NCBI GenBank assembly: GCA_030531245.1
Contig: JAUNOA010000007.1
Location: 1-48,877 of the forward strand
DNA length: 48,877 bases
From: Lachnospiraceae bacterium
Lineage (GTDB): Bacteria > Bacillota > Clostridia > Lachnospirales > Lachnospiraceae
Direction: 5' to 3'
Below the pieces are notes generated by a model. That model had not been told where the DNA came from. It worked only from the letters and a program-made list of their open reading frames with translations, and made no database searches. The position numbers were made by a program, and so were the translations under genes. The first letter of the stretch is position 1. Each line of letters starts with the position of its first letter. This document shows, piece by piece, positions 15,552 to 24,216 of the stretch.

Positions 15552-16769
15552 ATGAAACACAGTAATAATAATCAGGAATCAATCGAAACCATAAGCGTGA
15601 ATGCAACAACAAAAAAGAGAATAAAAGAACTTGATATGGTAAAGGGTTTGGTAATTATTCTGGTAGTCCTGAGACATATCAATGAACTTACCGGGATATC
15701 AGGACTCGATAATTTCTATACGCGTTTTTTCAGCACATTTTTCGAATCCTTTATGATTCTGTATTTTCTATGCTCGGGATATGTATATAAATCCAAAGGA
15801 ACAGTTCTGCAGGATATCGGTAAAAAGGCAAAAGATCTTCTGTGTCCTTTTATAGGATACGGGATTTTTGACACAGCTATTTACTTCCTGAGATATATTG
15901 TAATAGAAAAGCAATCGATACTCTGGTTTCTGGATAATACGCTGACTAATTTTGCAGGACTTTCAAACTGGAACATACGTCTTGGTATTGCGGGCAATAA
16001 TCAGATGCATTATGCCTTTGTTCCTTACTGGTTCGTTCTTCAGCTGTTTGCGGCATTCTGTCTGTTTATCCCTATAGAAAAGATGGTACGCAGTAAAGGT
16101 GTCGCTGTTCGTATTCTTGTGGCAGTTTTTCTGGTGAATGTGTCCGTGGTATTAAACCATTATGATGTCCAGCATACTTTGACGGATACATTCAGTTCAT
16201 CCGTTTCGCTTATTTTTGTATTAATCAATATAGTCGGCTTTGCCGGTGTTTTGATGATCGGCAGCCTGCTTAATGAAATAGCCGCATTTGACATAGAAAA
16301 TCAGCCGGTAAATATGATAATGATTATGATGATCTGTTGTCTCGGAATTGGTACGATACTGTTTTTGACCGATAAGGACAGTACATATGCGCTGCAGTAT
16401 GGGAGATGGGGAGATTGTGGAAGTTACAGTATAATTCTAACTATAATCGGCGGAATATCTGTTATTTATTTCCTGGCAGTCTGTATGCATTTTGCCAGAA
16501 AGATACCGGGAGTAGAAAATTTTCTGTGTTATCTGGGAGTCAACTCCCTGAGCATTCTTATGATGCACTTTATAGTAGCGGAAACCATCTGCTGGATTCG
16601 CGGATACTGGTTTGATGTATATCATGACCCGTATCCGATGGAAAAAATCAGTATTTCGAATTACCTTATAACAGTTCTGGGGACAGCAGTCATACTTTTT
16701 ATATATATGGAGCTCAGATATCAGTATATCCGCAGAAAGCAAAACCGATTAGAGAAAATTGAAAACTGA
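15552..16769 (+). CDS. Integral membrane acyltransferase (acyltransferase-3 type)
   Basis: 405 residues with about ten TM helices. The N-terminal signature of acyltransferase family 3 is visible (KRIKELDMVKGLVIILVVLRHINE, with catalytic-type Arg-His, and FLCSGYVYKSKG). These enzymes O-acetylate or acylate extracellular glycans, peptidoglycan or exopolysaccharide using a cytoplasmic acyl donor. The neighbours (deacetylase, glucosaminidase) agree with wall-glycan decoration. The acceptor cannot be told from sequence. Confidence 0.82.
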   Translation: MKHSNNNQESIETISVNATTKKRIKELDMVKGLVIILVVLRHINELTGISGLDNFYTRFFSTFFESFMILYFLCSGYVYKSKGTVLQDIGKKAKDLLCPFIGYGIFDTAIYFLRYIVIEKQSILWFLDNTLTNFAGLSNWNIRLGIAGNNQMHYAFVPYWFVLQLFAAFCLFIPIEKMVRSKGVAVRILVAVFLVNVSVVLNHYDVQHTLTDTFSSSVSLIFVLINIVGFAGVLMIGSLLNEIAAFDIENQPVNMIMIMMICCLGIGTILFLTDKDSTYALQYGRWGDCGSYSIILTIIGGISVIYFLAVCMHFARKIPGVENFLCYLGVNSLSILMMHFIVAETICWIRGYWFDVYHDPYPMEKISISNYLITVLGTAVILFIYMELRYQYIRRKQNRLEKIEN

Positions 16770-16813
16770 TGAAATATTTCGGGAATTTATAAAACATAGT
16801 AGGAGAAAAGATA

Positions 16814-17374
16814 ATGATTAAAATCATGGGAACGATAGGCACCATACTCAGCCCTGTCATCTGTGTACTTGCAGTCGGTGTGCTGATTTTTCTTGTCACC
16901 CTGTCCAATCAGTTCAAGGAACTGAAAAAGAAAGTTGAGGATCACATTCAGGGAAATAAGGGAAGAGTCTACAGAAATCAGAAGACTCTGGATCTGAAGC
17001 AGAGAGACACTGCTATAGCAAAGCGTGAAGATACCTATCCGCTCAGAAAGAGCTTTGACGAGCTTTGTGCGAAGTATCTTACGGTTGCGCAGATGATTCC
17101 GGTGTTCCCGCTCCTTGGAATCCTGGGAACTGTTGCAGGCCTTATCGCTCAGGTGCAGGCGGCAGATGCGGCACAGATATACGCGTCTCTTGATGTCGCA
17201 CTTATGACAACATTCTGGGGACTCGTTGCGGCAATCGTACTCAAGGTCGTGGAGACCTGGCTCGTCCTGCGCGAGATCAATGACATCGAGACTATATTCA
17301 ATGATTATGACATCAAGTATCAGGATGCAGTCGATATCCGTGACTCGGAAAATGAAGAACAGGAGAAATCATGA
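16814..17374 (+). CDS. ExbB/TolQ/MotA-type ion channel subunit
   Basis: 186 residues with three TM helices (8-30, 92-113, 127-148), the topology of ExbB/TolQ. Hallmarks are PLLGILGTVAGLIAQVQ in TM2 and VALMTTFWGLVAAIVLKV in TM3, which in this family line the proton or sodium path. The cytoplasmic loop (about 31-90) is Lys/Arg-rich. The stop overlaps the start of the ExbD-like gene, so the two are translated together as expected for a pentamer-dimer motor. ExbB homologues normally energise outer-membrane processes; the apparent monoderm context makes the target here an open question. Confidence 0.85.
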   Translation: MIKIMGTIGTILSPVICVLAVGVLIFLVTLSNQFKELKKKVEDHIQGNKGRVYRNQKTLDLKQRDTAIAKREDTYPLRKSFDELCAKYLTVAQMIPVFPLLGILGTVAGLIAQVQAADAAQIYASLDVALMTTFWGLVAAIVLKVVETWLVLREINDIETIFNDYDIKYQDAVDIRDSENEEQEKS

Positions 17375-17907
17375 GGAATCGATTCAGTGGAAAACTTAAA
17401 AACACTATCGAACTGACATCTCTTCTCGACGTCATCTTCATTGTCCTGATGATTGTCATCTGCAATCAGCAGATAAATATGACAACGAAGAACAACGAGG
17501 CTCAGATTGCGGTACAGGAGGCTGCCGACGCGCAGGCGGATGCCGAGGCGGAAAAGGAGCTGTATAAGCAGCACCGCGAGACCTACGAGACGATCAATGA
17601 GCAGATGGATGTGATCACGGTATATGTCGACTACACGCCGTCGGATATCAAAAACCGTGAGATACGTATCATGGCAAATGATGACGAGCTTCCGATGATT
17701 AAGATCAGTCCGGGCAATGAGAAAGAGAGTTATGCTCAGCTGGAAAAAACTCTGGAAGAAAAAGTGTCAAAGGCTGATGATGCCGACAAGCCGGTGATCA
17801 TTTCGATAGACACCACGAATATATTGTATCGTGACGAACAGGCCGTGGATGAGATAATAGGCCGGATTTTCAAAGATCATGACAATATGTACTCAAAGAA
17901 ATATTAA
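17371..17907 (+). CDS. ExbD/TolR-type motor subunit
   Basis: 178 residues. The single TM helix has the ion-carrying Asp (Asp20) in ELTSLLDVIFIVLMIVI, matching the ExbD/TolR consensus. A Gln/Glu/Ala-rich segment (about 50-75) could be helical. The extracytoplasmic domain (about 80-178) ends with a TolR-like strand and helix (PVIISIDTTNILYRDEQAVDEIIGRI). It begins ATGA-style inside the end of the channel gene. Together they should form an ion-driven motor acting on the extracytoplasmic side. Confidence 0.82.
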   Translation: MRNRFSGKLKNTIELTSLLDVIFIVLMIVICNQQINMTTKNNEAQIAVQEAADAQADAEAEKELYKQHRETYETINEQMDVITVYVDYTPSDIKNREIRIMANDDELPMIKISPGNEKESYAQLEKTLEEKVSKADDADKPVIISIDTTNILYRDEQAVDEIIGRIFKDHDNMYSKKY

Positions 17908-17922
17908 TTCAGGATATAGTTT

Positions 17923-18474
17923 ATGAATAAGACCGTATTGATAATAACAGGTGTGGTCTGCATCATCCTTCTGATCGTGCTGATCGCGGCAGTGATACCG
18001 AGGATAAAAGCCGCGGTATCGCGTACTCCGCTGTGGGCATATCTTCTTATACTCGTTATCGTCATAGGACTGCTCGCATTCATAGCGGTACAGCTCTTCG
18101 GACCGAAGGGCAAAAACTCTCTGTTTTCCGAGCAGGTCGAAGGCACGGAGATCGGTGATGCGCAGACAGATACTCAGCTCGATGAAAAATCAGATGAGAC
18201 CGGGGTTGGCTTTAATATGGCACGGGCACTCGAGGGCAATGTCAGCGGGGATTCGACGGTACATATATCGGTAAATGCCGATACGGTAAGCATAGGCAAT
18301 ACGGAGTTTGCCGATATGGAAACTTTCGGGCAGGCCATGACCAGTCTTGAGGCTGAGTTGTCAGGTCATGATATAAAACTCGAAGACAACTACGCGCTCG
18401 CATCGATGTATCACGAAGTGAGGGACTACCTCGATCTGCATGAAATAGAGTATAAAGAGAAACAGATGGAATGA
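17923..18474 (+). CDS. Two-TM protein with a second ExbD/TolR-like outer domain
   Basis: 183 residues. Two TM helices (5-27 and about 38-62) are followed by an acidic linker and a C-terminal domain (about 105-180). Its pattern VHISVNADTVSIGN, then IKLEDNYALASMYHEVRDYL, parallels the ExbD/TolR periplasmic fold (strand, helix, D-x-Y, long helix). The Asp of a true ExbD helix is absent. It is 15 bases after the ExbD gene. Probably an accessory stator or load subunit; assignment rests on pattern, not on a search. Confidence 0.55.
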   Translation: MNKTVLIITGVVCIILLIVLIAAVIPRIKAAVSRTPLWAYLLILVIVIGLLAFIAVQLFGPKGKNSLFSEQVEGTEIGDAQTDTQLDEKSDETGVGFNMARALEGNVSGDSTVHISVNADTVSIGNTEFADMETFGQAMTSLEAELSGHDIKLEDNYALASMYHEVRDYLDLHEIEYKEKQME

Positions 18475-18512
18475 TAATCCGGAGAAACCTGTAAACTGAT
18501 AATCCGGAGAAA
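18473..18512 (+). repeat. Duplicated 15-base ribosome-site segment
   Basis: GATAATCCGGAGAAA occurs at 18473-18487 and again at 18498-18512, spaced 25 bases apart. Each copy carries a CCGGAG Shine-Dalgarno-like core. The second copy is nearest the next start codon. Confidence 0.8.
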
Positions 18513-18528
18513 ACGGACTGATAATTTT

Positions 18529-19017
18529 ATGAAGAAATTCGTATCAACAATAATAATAGTTACGCTTATAGCGATGTCTGCCATGACTTCGTTTGCATTT
18601 ACTTTCAAAGAAGCGGCGAAGCTTAAAAATGCAGACAAGCCTTTCATCGACCTGTCCGGACTGATCGGAGATGCCGAACTCGGAACGGGCGGTAATGCAG
18701 AAGCGGCACTCAGCGGCAACACGGATACCCAGACACCTGACGAGGGAGGCACTGGACTTGCAGGCGTCGTTCAGGATGTGCTCATGGAGACAGTAACCAG
18801 GGTTGAGATGGTTATCGAGGTTCACGACAGGACGATCAAGGTCAACGGCATAACCGAAAAAGATGCCGACGCCGCCAAAGCAGCCATCAGTGCAAATTAT
18901 AAGAAGGGTATGGATGTCAGACTCATAGATGATTACGCGGAATACAGGACATATTCCGATGTGCTGGCGATACTTGAGGAACTGAAGATAAGGCCCGATG
19001 AGGAGAGAAGACAATGA
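18529..19017 (+). CDS. Secreted protein with a third ExbD/TolR-like domain
   Basis: 162 residues. A signal peptide or anchor (FVSTIIIVTLIAMSAMTSFA), a Gly/Thr-rich linker (about 50-80), and a C-terminal domain (about 90-158) reading VEMVIEVHDRTIKVNG, then VRLIDDYAEYRTYSDVLAIL. That aligns by eye with the neighbouring gene's IKLEDNYALASMYHEVRDYL (D-Y-A, Y, V, L shared). It overlaps the next gene by four bases. Likely an extracytoplasmic partner of the motor. No known family recognised beyond the fold. Confidence 0.55.
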   Translation: MKKFVSTIIIVTLIAMSAMTSFAFTFKEAAKLKNADKPFIDLSGLIGDAELGTGGNAEAALSGNTDTQTPDEGGTGLAGVVQDVLMETVTRVEMVIEVHDRTIKVNGITEKDADAAKAAISANYKKGMDVRLIDDYAEYRTYSDVLAILEELKIRPDEERRQ

Positions 19018-19736
19018 GAAAAGTATTCAGAACAATAATAATACTTGCTCTTGCCGCAGTCGTCTGGCTGTCTTCATTTGCAGGCATCAAGGAGACTTTT
19101 CAGGATCTGATCGAGGGACCGAAGGTCACACTGGACGTGAGCAAAACCAAAGTGGTCGAATCAAAAAATGCCGGCAGGACAGAATATACGGTGGGAAATA
19201 AGAAATTCCTATCCTCTGCATCCGCAAAAAAGAACATCTCAGACAAGATGACATATATGATTCCGTCTGATTTTGCCCAGGTGGAAAGCAGGACGGAAAA
19301 CATCGCGGGATACCGGTATAAACTCAATGAGATCCCGTCGCAGTTCCACACCAGCGCGGAAGATCTTTTTGTTTTTTATTTCGACAATGAGAAATACCTG
19401 CTGAATCTGAATGACAGAAATCAGCGGGAGGCCATCGAGATGGCTATAGTCAAAAACATCCTTCCGGGTGAAAAGGTAGACAATCTCCTCGAGAGGATGT
19501 CATTTCCCACAAAGACGTTGAAGGCAAAATACAATTCGGCATCGGGCAGGGATTTTACGAGAACATATGATTATTTCACAACTTATTTTGTCGATTCATC
19601 CAAAAAAACCCATAATGTCGAATTTGTATTTACGACAGACGGAGAGGAAGGACTCGGGTGTCTCTTATATGTTTTCACGGAATCGGTCCATAAAGAAGAC
19701 ATACTTTATCTTATGAGGACGATAGAGTTTAAATAA
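19014..19736 (+). CDS. Unknown membrane-anchored secreted protein
   Basis: 240 residues with an N-terminal TM or signal segment (TIIILALAAVVWLSSFAG, about 7-24) and an extracytoplasmic domain with alternating strands and helices. No domain recognised. It begins within the previous gene (ATGA overlap), so it belongs to the ExbB/ExbD-like set and could be the protein that receives or transmits motor force. Tightly packed position is the only functional evidence. Confidence 0.6.
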   Translation: MRKVFRTIIILALAAVVWLSSFAGIKETFQDLIEGPKVTLDVSKTKVVESKNAGRTEYTVGNKKFLSSASAKKNISDKMTYMIPSDFAQVESRTENIAGYRYKLNEIPSQFHTSAEDLFVFYFDNEKYLLNLNDRNQREAIEMAIVKNILPGEKVDNLLERMSFPTKTLKAKYNSASGRDFTRTYDYFTTYFVDSSKKTHNVEFVFTTDGEEGLGCLLYVFTESVHKEDILYLMRTIEFK

Positions 19737-19806
19737 TGATAGTATCAAATGAAGTTTGAAAAACGGGGCAAAAGAAAGCTCCGGTCAAGCTGCAGCGGAG
19801 GGGATT

Positions 19807-20484
19807 ATGAAAAGAAGCGTAAAAGAAGTGGTGCTCAGACTGATCATCATGACTGTGGGACTGTTTATAGCCAATTCGGGCATATCCATGTTCATAGCAT
19901 CCGAACTTGGTTCGGACCCGTTCAATGTATTTGTACAGGGACTTTTCCGTACACTTCAGAAAGTGATCACGGCACCGTGGCTTACTCACGGCAGGGTGTT
20001 TACGGCAGTATGCCTTCTGCTCATCATTATCTATCTGTTTGTGGACAGAACCTATGTCAAGATAGGCACGGTTCTGTGTATGCTCGTCGGAGGCACGATA
20101 CTGGATTTCTGGAATCCGATACTTACACCGCTAATCAGCAGCACCGCGCCGATGCCGGCAAGACTTGTCGCAATCGTTATCGGATGTATACTCACCGCGA
20201 TCGGAATGAGCGTGGTCATCAAGTCGGATGCCGGTACGGGACCTAACGATCTGGTTGCAGTCATAATCAGCGACAAGACGCATAAAAAGTTTTCGGTCGT
20301 CAGAGTCATAGTTGATGTGGCATTTGTAGTGATAGGATTTCTGCTGGGCGGAACATTCGGAATCGGTACTATCGTTGCGGCATTTCTGATCGGACCGGTT
20401 GCCGGATTCTTCATGCCGAAGATAGAAAAGCTGGTGGAAAAAATCGTGGGGAAGCTGATCCCGGAGTCAAAGAAGGAACAATAA
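19807..20484 (+). CDS. YczE/YitT-like integral membrane protein
   Basis: 225 residues and about five or six TM helices. I chose the ATG at 19807, which has GGAGGGG just upstream, over one at 19756. The central block VIKSDAGTGPNDLVAVIIS is characteristic of YczE/DUF6198 proteins (S-D-x-G-T-GP-N-D). Function of the family is not established; transport or regulation has been suggested. It ends one base before the epimerase gene. Confidence 0.78.
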   Translation: MKRSVKEVVLRLIIMTVGLFIANSGISMFIASELGSDPFNVFVQGLFRTLQKVITAPWLTHGRVFTAVCLLLIIIYLFVDRTYVKIGTVLCMLVGGTILDFWNPILTPLISSTAPMPARLVAIVIGCILTAIGMSVVIKSDAGTGPNDLVAVIISDKTHKKFSVVRVIVDVAFVVIGFLLGGTFGIGTIVAAFLIGPVAGFFMPKIEKLVEKIVGKLIPESKKEQ

Positions 20485-20485
20485 T

Positions 20486-21481
20486 ATGGAAAAGATAACA
20501 CTTAAGAATAAAAACGGAATGCAGGTCGATATACTCAGGTACGGAGCTACGATACAGGCCATACGTTTTCCTGACGGCAGGGATGTGGTGCTGGGATATG
20601 ATGACCCGGAAAGTTATAAAAAAGGCGAGTCGTATTTCGGAGCGACGGTCGGACGTACGGCGGGACTTCTGTACAGAGCACAGTTTACTTTGAACGGGAA
20701 GACTTATCACTTATATAAGAATGCAGGAGAGGAATGCCTGCACGGCGGCAAGGAAGGATTCAACGCCAAAATTTTCGAAGTACTCAGTCAGGATGACAGA
20801 TCGGTACGACTGCATTATCTGAGTCCTGATATGGAGGAGGGATACCCCGGCAATCTGGACCTGACGGTCACATATACTCTGGATGACGATAACGCATTGT
20901 GGATCGGACACGACGCAGTGTGCGACCAGGATACGATAATCAATATCACCAATCACAGCTACTTCAATCTGGACGGTCAGGAGAGTGATTCCATACTGGA
21001 TCATTATCTGATGATTGATGCCGACGGATACTGCCCGACTGATGCGGACGGAACCGCCCGGGGCACGATAGATGATGTGACGGGGACACCGATGGATTTC
21101 AGGACACCGATGACTATAGGTTCGAGAATCAATGATGACTTCGAGCAGGTGCATATCTTCGGCGGATATGATCATTCCTATGCACTTAATCCCGGAAGTC
21201 TGGTTGACGGAAAACCGGTGAAGCCCTGTATAGTGGTTGAAAATGCCGACAGGAGTCATCGCCTGGAAGTGTTTACAGATTATCCGGGAGTGCAGTTCTA
21301 CGCAGGCAATTCGCTGGGAGACGGGGATATCGGAAAAAACGGAAAGAAGTTTACATACAGACAGGCACTTTGTCTGGAGACACAGTATTATTCGGATGCC
21401 ATGCATAATCCGGCATTTCCGAGTATAGTACTGAAGGCAGGAGAGAGATATGGACATACAACAGTATATAGATTCGCTTAA
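20486..21481 (+). CDS. galM: Aldose 1-epimerase (galactose mutarotase)
   Basis: 331 residues of the GalM fold. It interconverts alpha and beta anomers of aldoses. The conserved ITNHSYFNLDG (catalytic His region), the second active-site His near GGYDHSYAL, and the C-terminal base Glu in LCLETQYYSDAMHNP are present. No other Leloir gene is nearby, so its placement inside an envelope operon is notable; it may serve sugars released or used in wall metabolism. Its end overlaps the permease gene by 32 bases. Confidence 0.93.
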   Translation: MEKITLKNKNGMQVDILRYGATIQAIRFPDGRDVVLGYDDPESYKKGESYFGATVGRTAGLLYRAQFTLNGKTYHLYKNAGEECLHGGKEGFNAKIFEVLSQDDRSVRLHYLSPDMEEGYPGNLDLTVTYTLDDDNALWIGHDAVCDQDTIINITNHSYFNLDGQESDSILDHYLMIDADGYCPTDADGTARGTIDDVTGTPMDFRTPMTIGSRINDDFEQVHIFGGYDHSYALNPGSLVDGKPVKPCIVVENADRSHRLEVFTDYPGVQFYAGNSLGDGDIGKNGKKFTYRQALCLETQYYSDAMHNPAFPSIVLKAGERYGHTTVYRFA

Positions 21482-22163
21482 TCTGATGTTAAGCAACAGA
21501 TGGAGCAGTCTCCTTTTCGGAATAGGCATCACGCTTTTACTGAATGTTGTTACGATTTCGGTGGGACTGCTGCTCGGAGCAGGCATGTTCCTGTGGAGAT
21601 ACTCGGAATCGAAGCCGGGCGTTATGGTGACAGAAGTCTTTCGTGTCGTCCTGACATATATCCCGCCGGCAAACTGGCTGCTGCTGGTATTTTATATTAT
21701 CTTCCGCGGCAGACTGGAACTGAATCTGACAGCAGCGCTGGTAGCACTTTCCATCCTGTTCGGCTTCTGTGTCTTTTCCACGGCATATGACGCGCTTGAA
21801 AAAGTCAGCAGCGGTGAGAAGGAAGCTGTTATCTCGATGGGATACAGCAGGTATAAGGCACTTGTCAAAATATATATTCCAAGGGCGATGCCTTATTTTC
21901 TGGACGGACTCAAGGGGTGCGTAAGGGCGCATATTCAGAACACGGCCTTCGCAGAGCTTATCTATGTTGCGGATGTCCAGTTTGTATCGGATGCTATGGC
22001 AGCGGAAAATCCGAATACTATCGCACCGCTGCTTCTGTCAACCGCGATATATGTTTTACTGGAAATAATATGCGATAAAATCCTGAACAGACTTATGGAA
22101 GCGTACCGATATGAGAAACCGTCGGACAAGATAGAAGATAATATCAAAAAGGGTAAATTCTGA
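21450..22163 (+). CDS. Amino-acid-type ABC transporter permease (HisM/GlnP family)
   Basis: 237 residues with about five TM helices and the EAA loop EAVISMGYSRYKALVKIYIP that docks on the ATPase. The sequence fits polar amino acid permeases. No substrate-binding protein gene occurs in the cluster, so it may share one encoded elsewhere, or the pair may be repurposed. The stop overlaps the ATPase start (TGATG at 22161-22165). Confidence 0.85.
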   Translation: MDIQQYIDSLNLMLSNRWSSLLFGIGITLLLNVVTISVGLLLGAGMFLWRYSESKPGVMVTEVFRVVLTYIPPANWLLLVFYIIFRGRLELNLTAALVALSILFGFCVFSTAYDALEKVSSGEKEAVISMGYSRYKALVKIYIPRAMPYFLDGLKGCVRAHIQNTAFAELIYVADVQFVSDAMAAENPNTIAPLLLSTAIYVLLEIICDKILNRLMEAYRYEKPSDKIEDNIKKGKF

Positions 22164-23251
22164 TGATAGAGGTTGAGCATCTTAAAAAAATATTTGATAG
22201 CACAGAGGTATTTAAAGACATAAATCTGAAGGTTAATGACGGCGATGTGGTAGGTGTCATCGGACCGTCCGGCTCAGGAAAATCCCTGCTGCTCCGGTGT
22301 ATGATCATGCTTGAGAGAGCGGATTCAGGCAGGATTTACCTGGACGGAGACGAAATCACCGCACCCGGGTATAATCTGGATTCCGTTCATAAACGTATCG
22401 GTATGGTATTCCAGACATTCAATCTTTTCGAACACTTGTCTGTGGTAGAAAATGTTATGTCGGGACTGGTGCATCTGAACGGGATGAAAACGATCGAAGC
22501 ATATGACAGGGCAAAACAGCTCCTTCAGGAAGTCGGTCTTGCGGATAAAGCATTTATGTATCCCCGAAGCCTTTCGTCCGGAGAAAAGCAGCGCGTTGCC
22601 ATAGCAAGGACACTTTCGCTGGAGCCGGAGATCATCCTTATGGATGAGCCGACGAGTCTGCTGGATCCTCTTATGAGGGGTGAGGTTGAATCGGTTATCC
22701 GTATGCTGAAAAGTGAGCACAGAACCATGGTTATAACAACCCATGAGATGGAGCTCATCAGACAGGTATGCAACAAGGTAGTCTTTCTGAATGACGGAAT
22801 AGTCTGGGAGGAGGGAACTCCCGGCAAGATATTCGATAATGCCGACAGAGATGAAACCAGGAGATTCGTCAAGGCACTGAGGGTTCTGGAGTTTGATGTT
22901 CAGTCCGCGGATTTCGATTTCATCGGTATGAAGACTCAGATACTGGATTTCGCATACAGAAACGGAGTCTCAACCCTCGCTATGAACAGACTTATGTCCA
23001 TAGTCGAAGAGTTCGTGCAGATGATCATCATCCAGCAGCAGGAAGACAACAGGATGAAGATGACATTTGAATACAACAAACACGAGGAGCGTATCGAAGG
23101 CAATATCCTGTTTTCCGGAGAGGAACTTGATCCGGATAATCCGAGATATGTATTCTCGTGGCCCATCATAAAAATGAGAGCAACAGAGATAGAGACATCT
23201 CTTATCGATGAGGACGGTTATACCAACCGGGTATTTATTACTATCAAGTAA
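22163..23251 (+). CDS. GlnQ-type ABC ATPase with an extra HATPase-like C-terminal domain
   Basis: 362 residues; usual GlnQ proteins are about 240-250. Residues 1-245 form the ATPase: Walker A GPSGSGKS (34-41), Q-loop VFQTFN, signature LSSGEKQR (137-144), Walker B IILMDEPT, H-loop ITTHE. Residues about 255-362 look like a degenerate anti-sigma/histidine-kinase ATP-binding fold: LMSIVEEFVQ in the N-box position (no Asn) and PIIKMRATEIETSLIDEDGY in the place of the final helix and strand. Lost nucleotide-binding residues suggest a regulatory or dimer role. The domain call is by eye. Confidence 0.8.
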   Translation: MIEVEHLKKIFDSTEVFKDINLKVNDGDVVGVIGPSGSGKSLLLRCMIMLERADSGRIYLDGDEITAPGYNLDSVHKRIGMVFQTFNLFEHLSVVENVMSGLVHLNGMKTIEAYDRAKQLLQEVGLADKAFMYPRSLSSGEKQRVAIARTLSLEPEIILMDEPTSLLDPLMRGEVESVIRMLKSEHRTMVITTHEMELIRQVCNKVVFLNDGIVWEEGTPGKIFDNADRDETRRFVKALRVLEFDVQSADFDFIGMKTQILDFAYRNGVSTLAMNRLMSIVEEFVQMIIIQQQEDNRMKMTFEYNKHEERIEGNILFSGEELDPDNPRYVFSWPIIKMRATEIETSLIDEDGYTNRVFITIK

Positions 23252-23266
23252 GGCAAAAGGAGAAAA

Positions 23267-24190
23267 ATGAGAAAACACGGAAGGTTGATGACTGGGATAA
23301 TGCTGGCGGCTATGATTTCTCTTTCGGCAGCATTTGCTTCTATGGCGGAGGAAAGCGCTCCCGGTGTGGCAGCAGGGCCTGAGGCAGGACTTATCACCTG
23401 GGACGAGACCGGTTCGCAGACGGGTCAGACAGCGGCCGCGGAGGCCGGCTCGCAGACAGGCCCGGAGGCAGGCAGGGTTGAGGCTTCGACTCCGGCGGCT
23501 GTTATCGCCACGGAGGAAGAGCGGGTTTATTCAGGCGGACCGGGAGTGGTTGCTTCGGTGACACCGGCTCCTGCAGATACCGGCAGGCCGATGATAGCGC
23601 TTACCTTTGATGACGGTCCGTCCGGTGAAAACACGCCGGTCATACTGTCATATCTGGAACAGTACAGTGCGAAAGCGACGTTTTTTGTTCTGGGACACAA
23701 GGCAGCGGCCAACGCATCCGTGCTTCAGCGGATGGTGGCTGACGGATGTGAGATCGGAAACCACACATGGAATCATGAGAAGATAAATAAAATATCGGCA
23801 GCTGCACTGACGGGAGTGCTGAATTCCACCAACGATGCGATTCAGGCCGCCTGCGGAGTACGTCCGACGATAATGCGTCCGCCGGGCGGCGGGTACAATG
23901 ATGCCGCACTTGCTACGGTCGGTTCGCTGGGAATGAGCGCATATTACTGGAGCATAGACACGAGAGACTGGGAGCACAGAAACGCGGCAAAGACCGTGGA
24001 GACGGTTCTGAATAATGTCCGTGACGGAGACATAATACTGATGCATGATATACACGGATGCACGGCAGAGTCTGCGGCAGTATTGATACCTGAGCTTATC
24101 AATCGGGGATTTCAGCTAGTGACTGTAACGGAGCTGGCGAATGCACGCGGCGGTGCACAGCCGGGACAGATATATTTCAATTTCAGATAA
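23267..24190 (+). CDS. Secreted polysaccharide deacetylase (NodB/PgdA-like)
   Basis: 307 residues. A signal peptide (1-28) is followed by an Ala/Gly/Gln-rich linker (about 30-85), then a NodB domain (about 105-295). All five motifs are visible: TFDDG (metal and base Asp pair), HTWNH (metal His), RPPGGGYN, DTRDW and ILMHD. It should remove N-acetyl groups from peptidoglycan GlcNAc or a related glycan, commonly giving lysozyme resistance. It works outside the cell and fits with the following glucosaminidase. Confidence 0.92.
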   Translation: MRKHGRLMTGIMLAAMISLSAAFASMAEESAPGVAAGPEAGLITWDETGSQTGQTAAAEAGSQTGPEAGRVEASTPAAVIATEEERVYSGGPGVVASVTPAPADTGRPMIALTFDDGPSGENTPVILSYLEQYSAKATFFVLGHKAAANASVLQRMVADGCEIGNHTWNHEKINKISAAALTGVLNSTNDAIQAACGVRPTIMRPPGGGYNDAALATVGSLGMSAYYWSIDTRDWEHRNAAKTVETVLNNVRDGDIILMHDIHGCTAESAAVLIPELINRGFQLVTVTELANARGGAQPGQIYFNFR

Positions 24191-24216
24191 TTTTTCAGAC
24201 AGGAGACAAGGTAATA

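Noticed and set aside
16814-17907. Taking ExbB/ExbD genes as proof of an outer membrane
   Set aside because: No BAM, Lpt, TonB, TolB, Pal or lipid A gene is seen, and the wall-binding repeats and secreted wall enzymes fit a monoderm cell better.
16814-19736. Zorya-type anti-phage defence (ZorA/ZorB are MotA/ExbB-like)
   Set aside because: The channel protein lacks the long ZorA cytoplasmic tail, and no ZorC, ZorD helicase or ZorE nuclease gene is nearby. The neighbours are wall and membrane genes.
20711-21586. 291-codon minus-strand frame opposite the mutarotase gene
   Set aside because: The plus strand encodes a clear GalM with active-site motifs; the antisense translation shows no family features.
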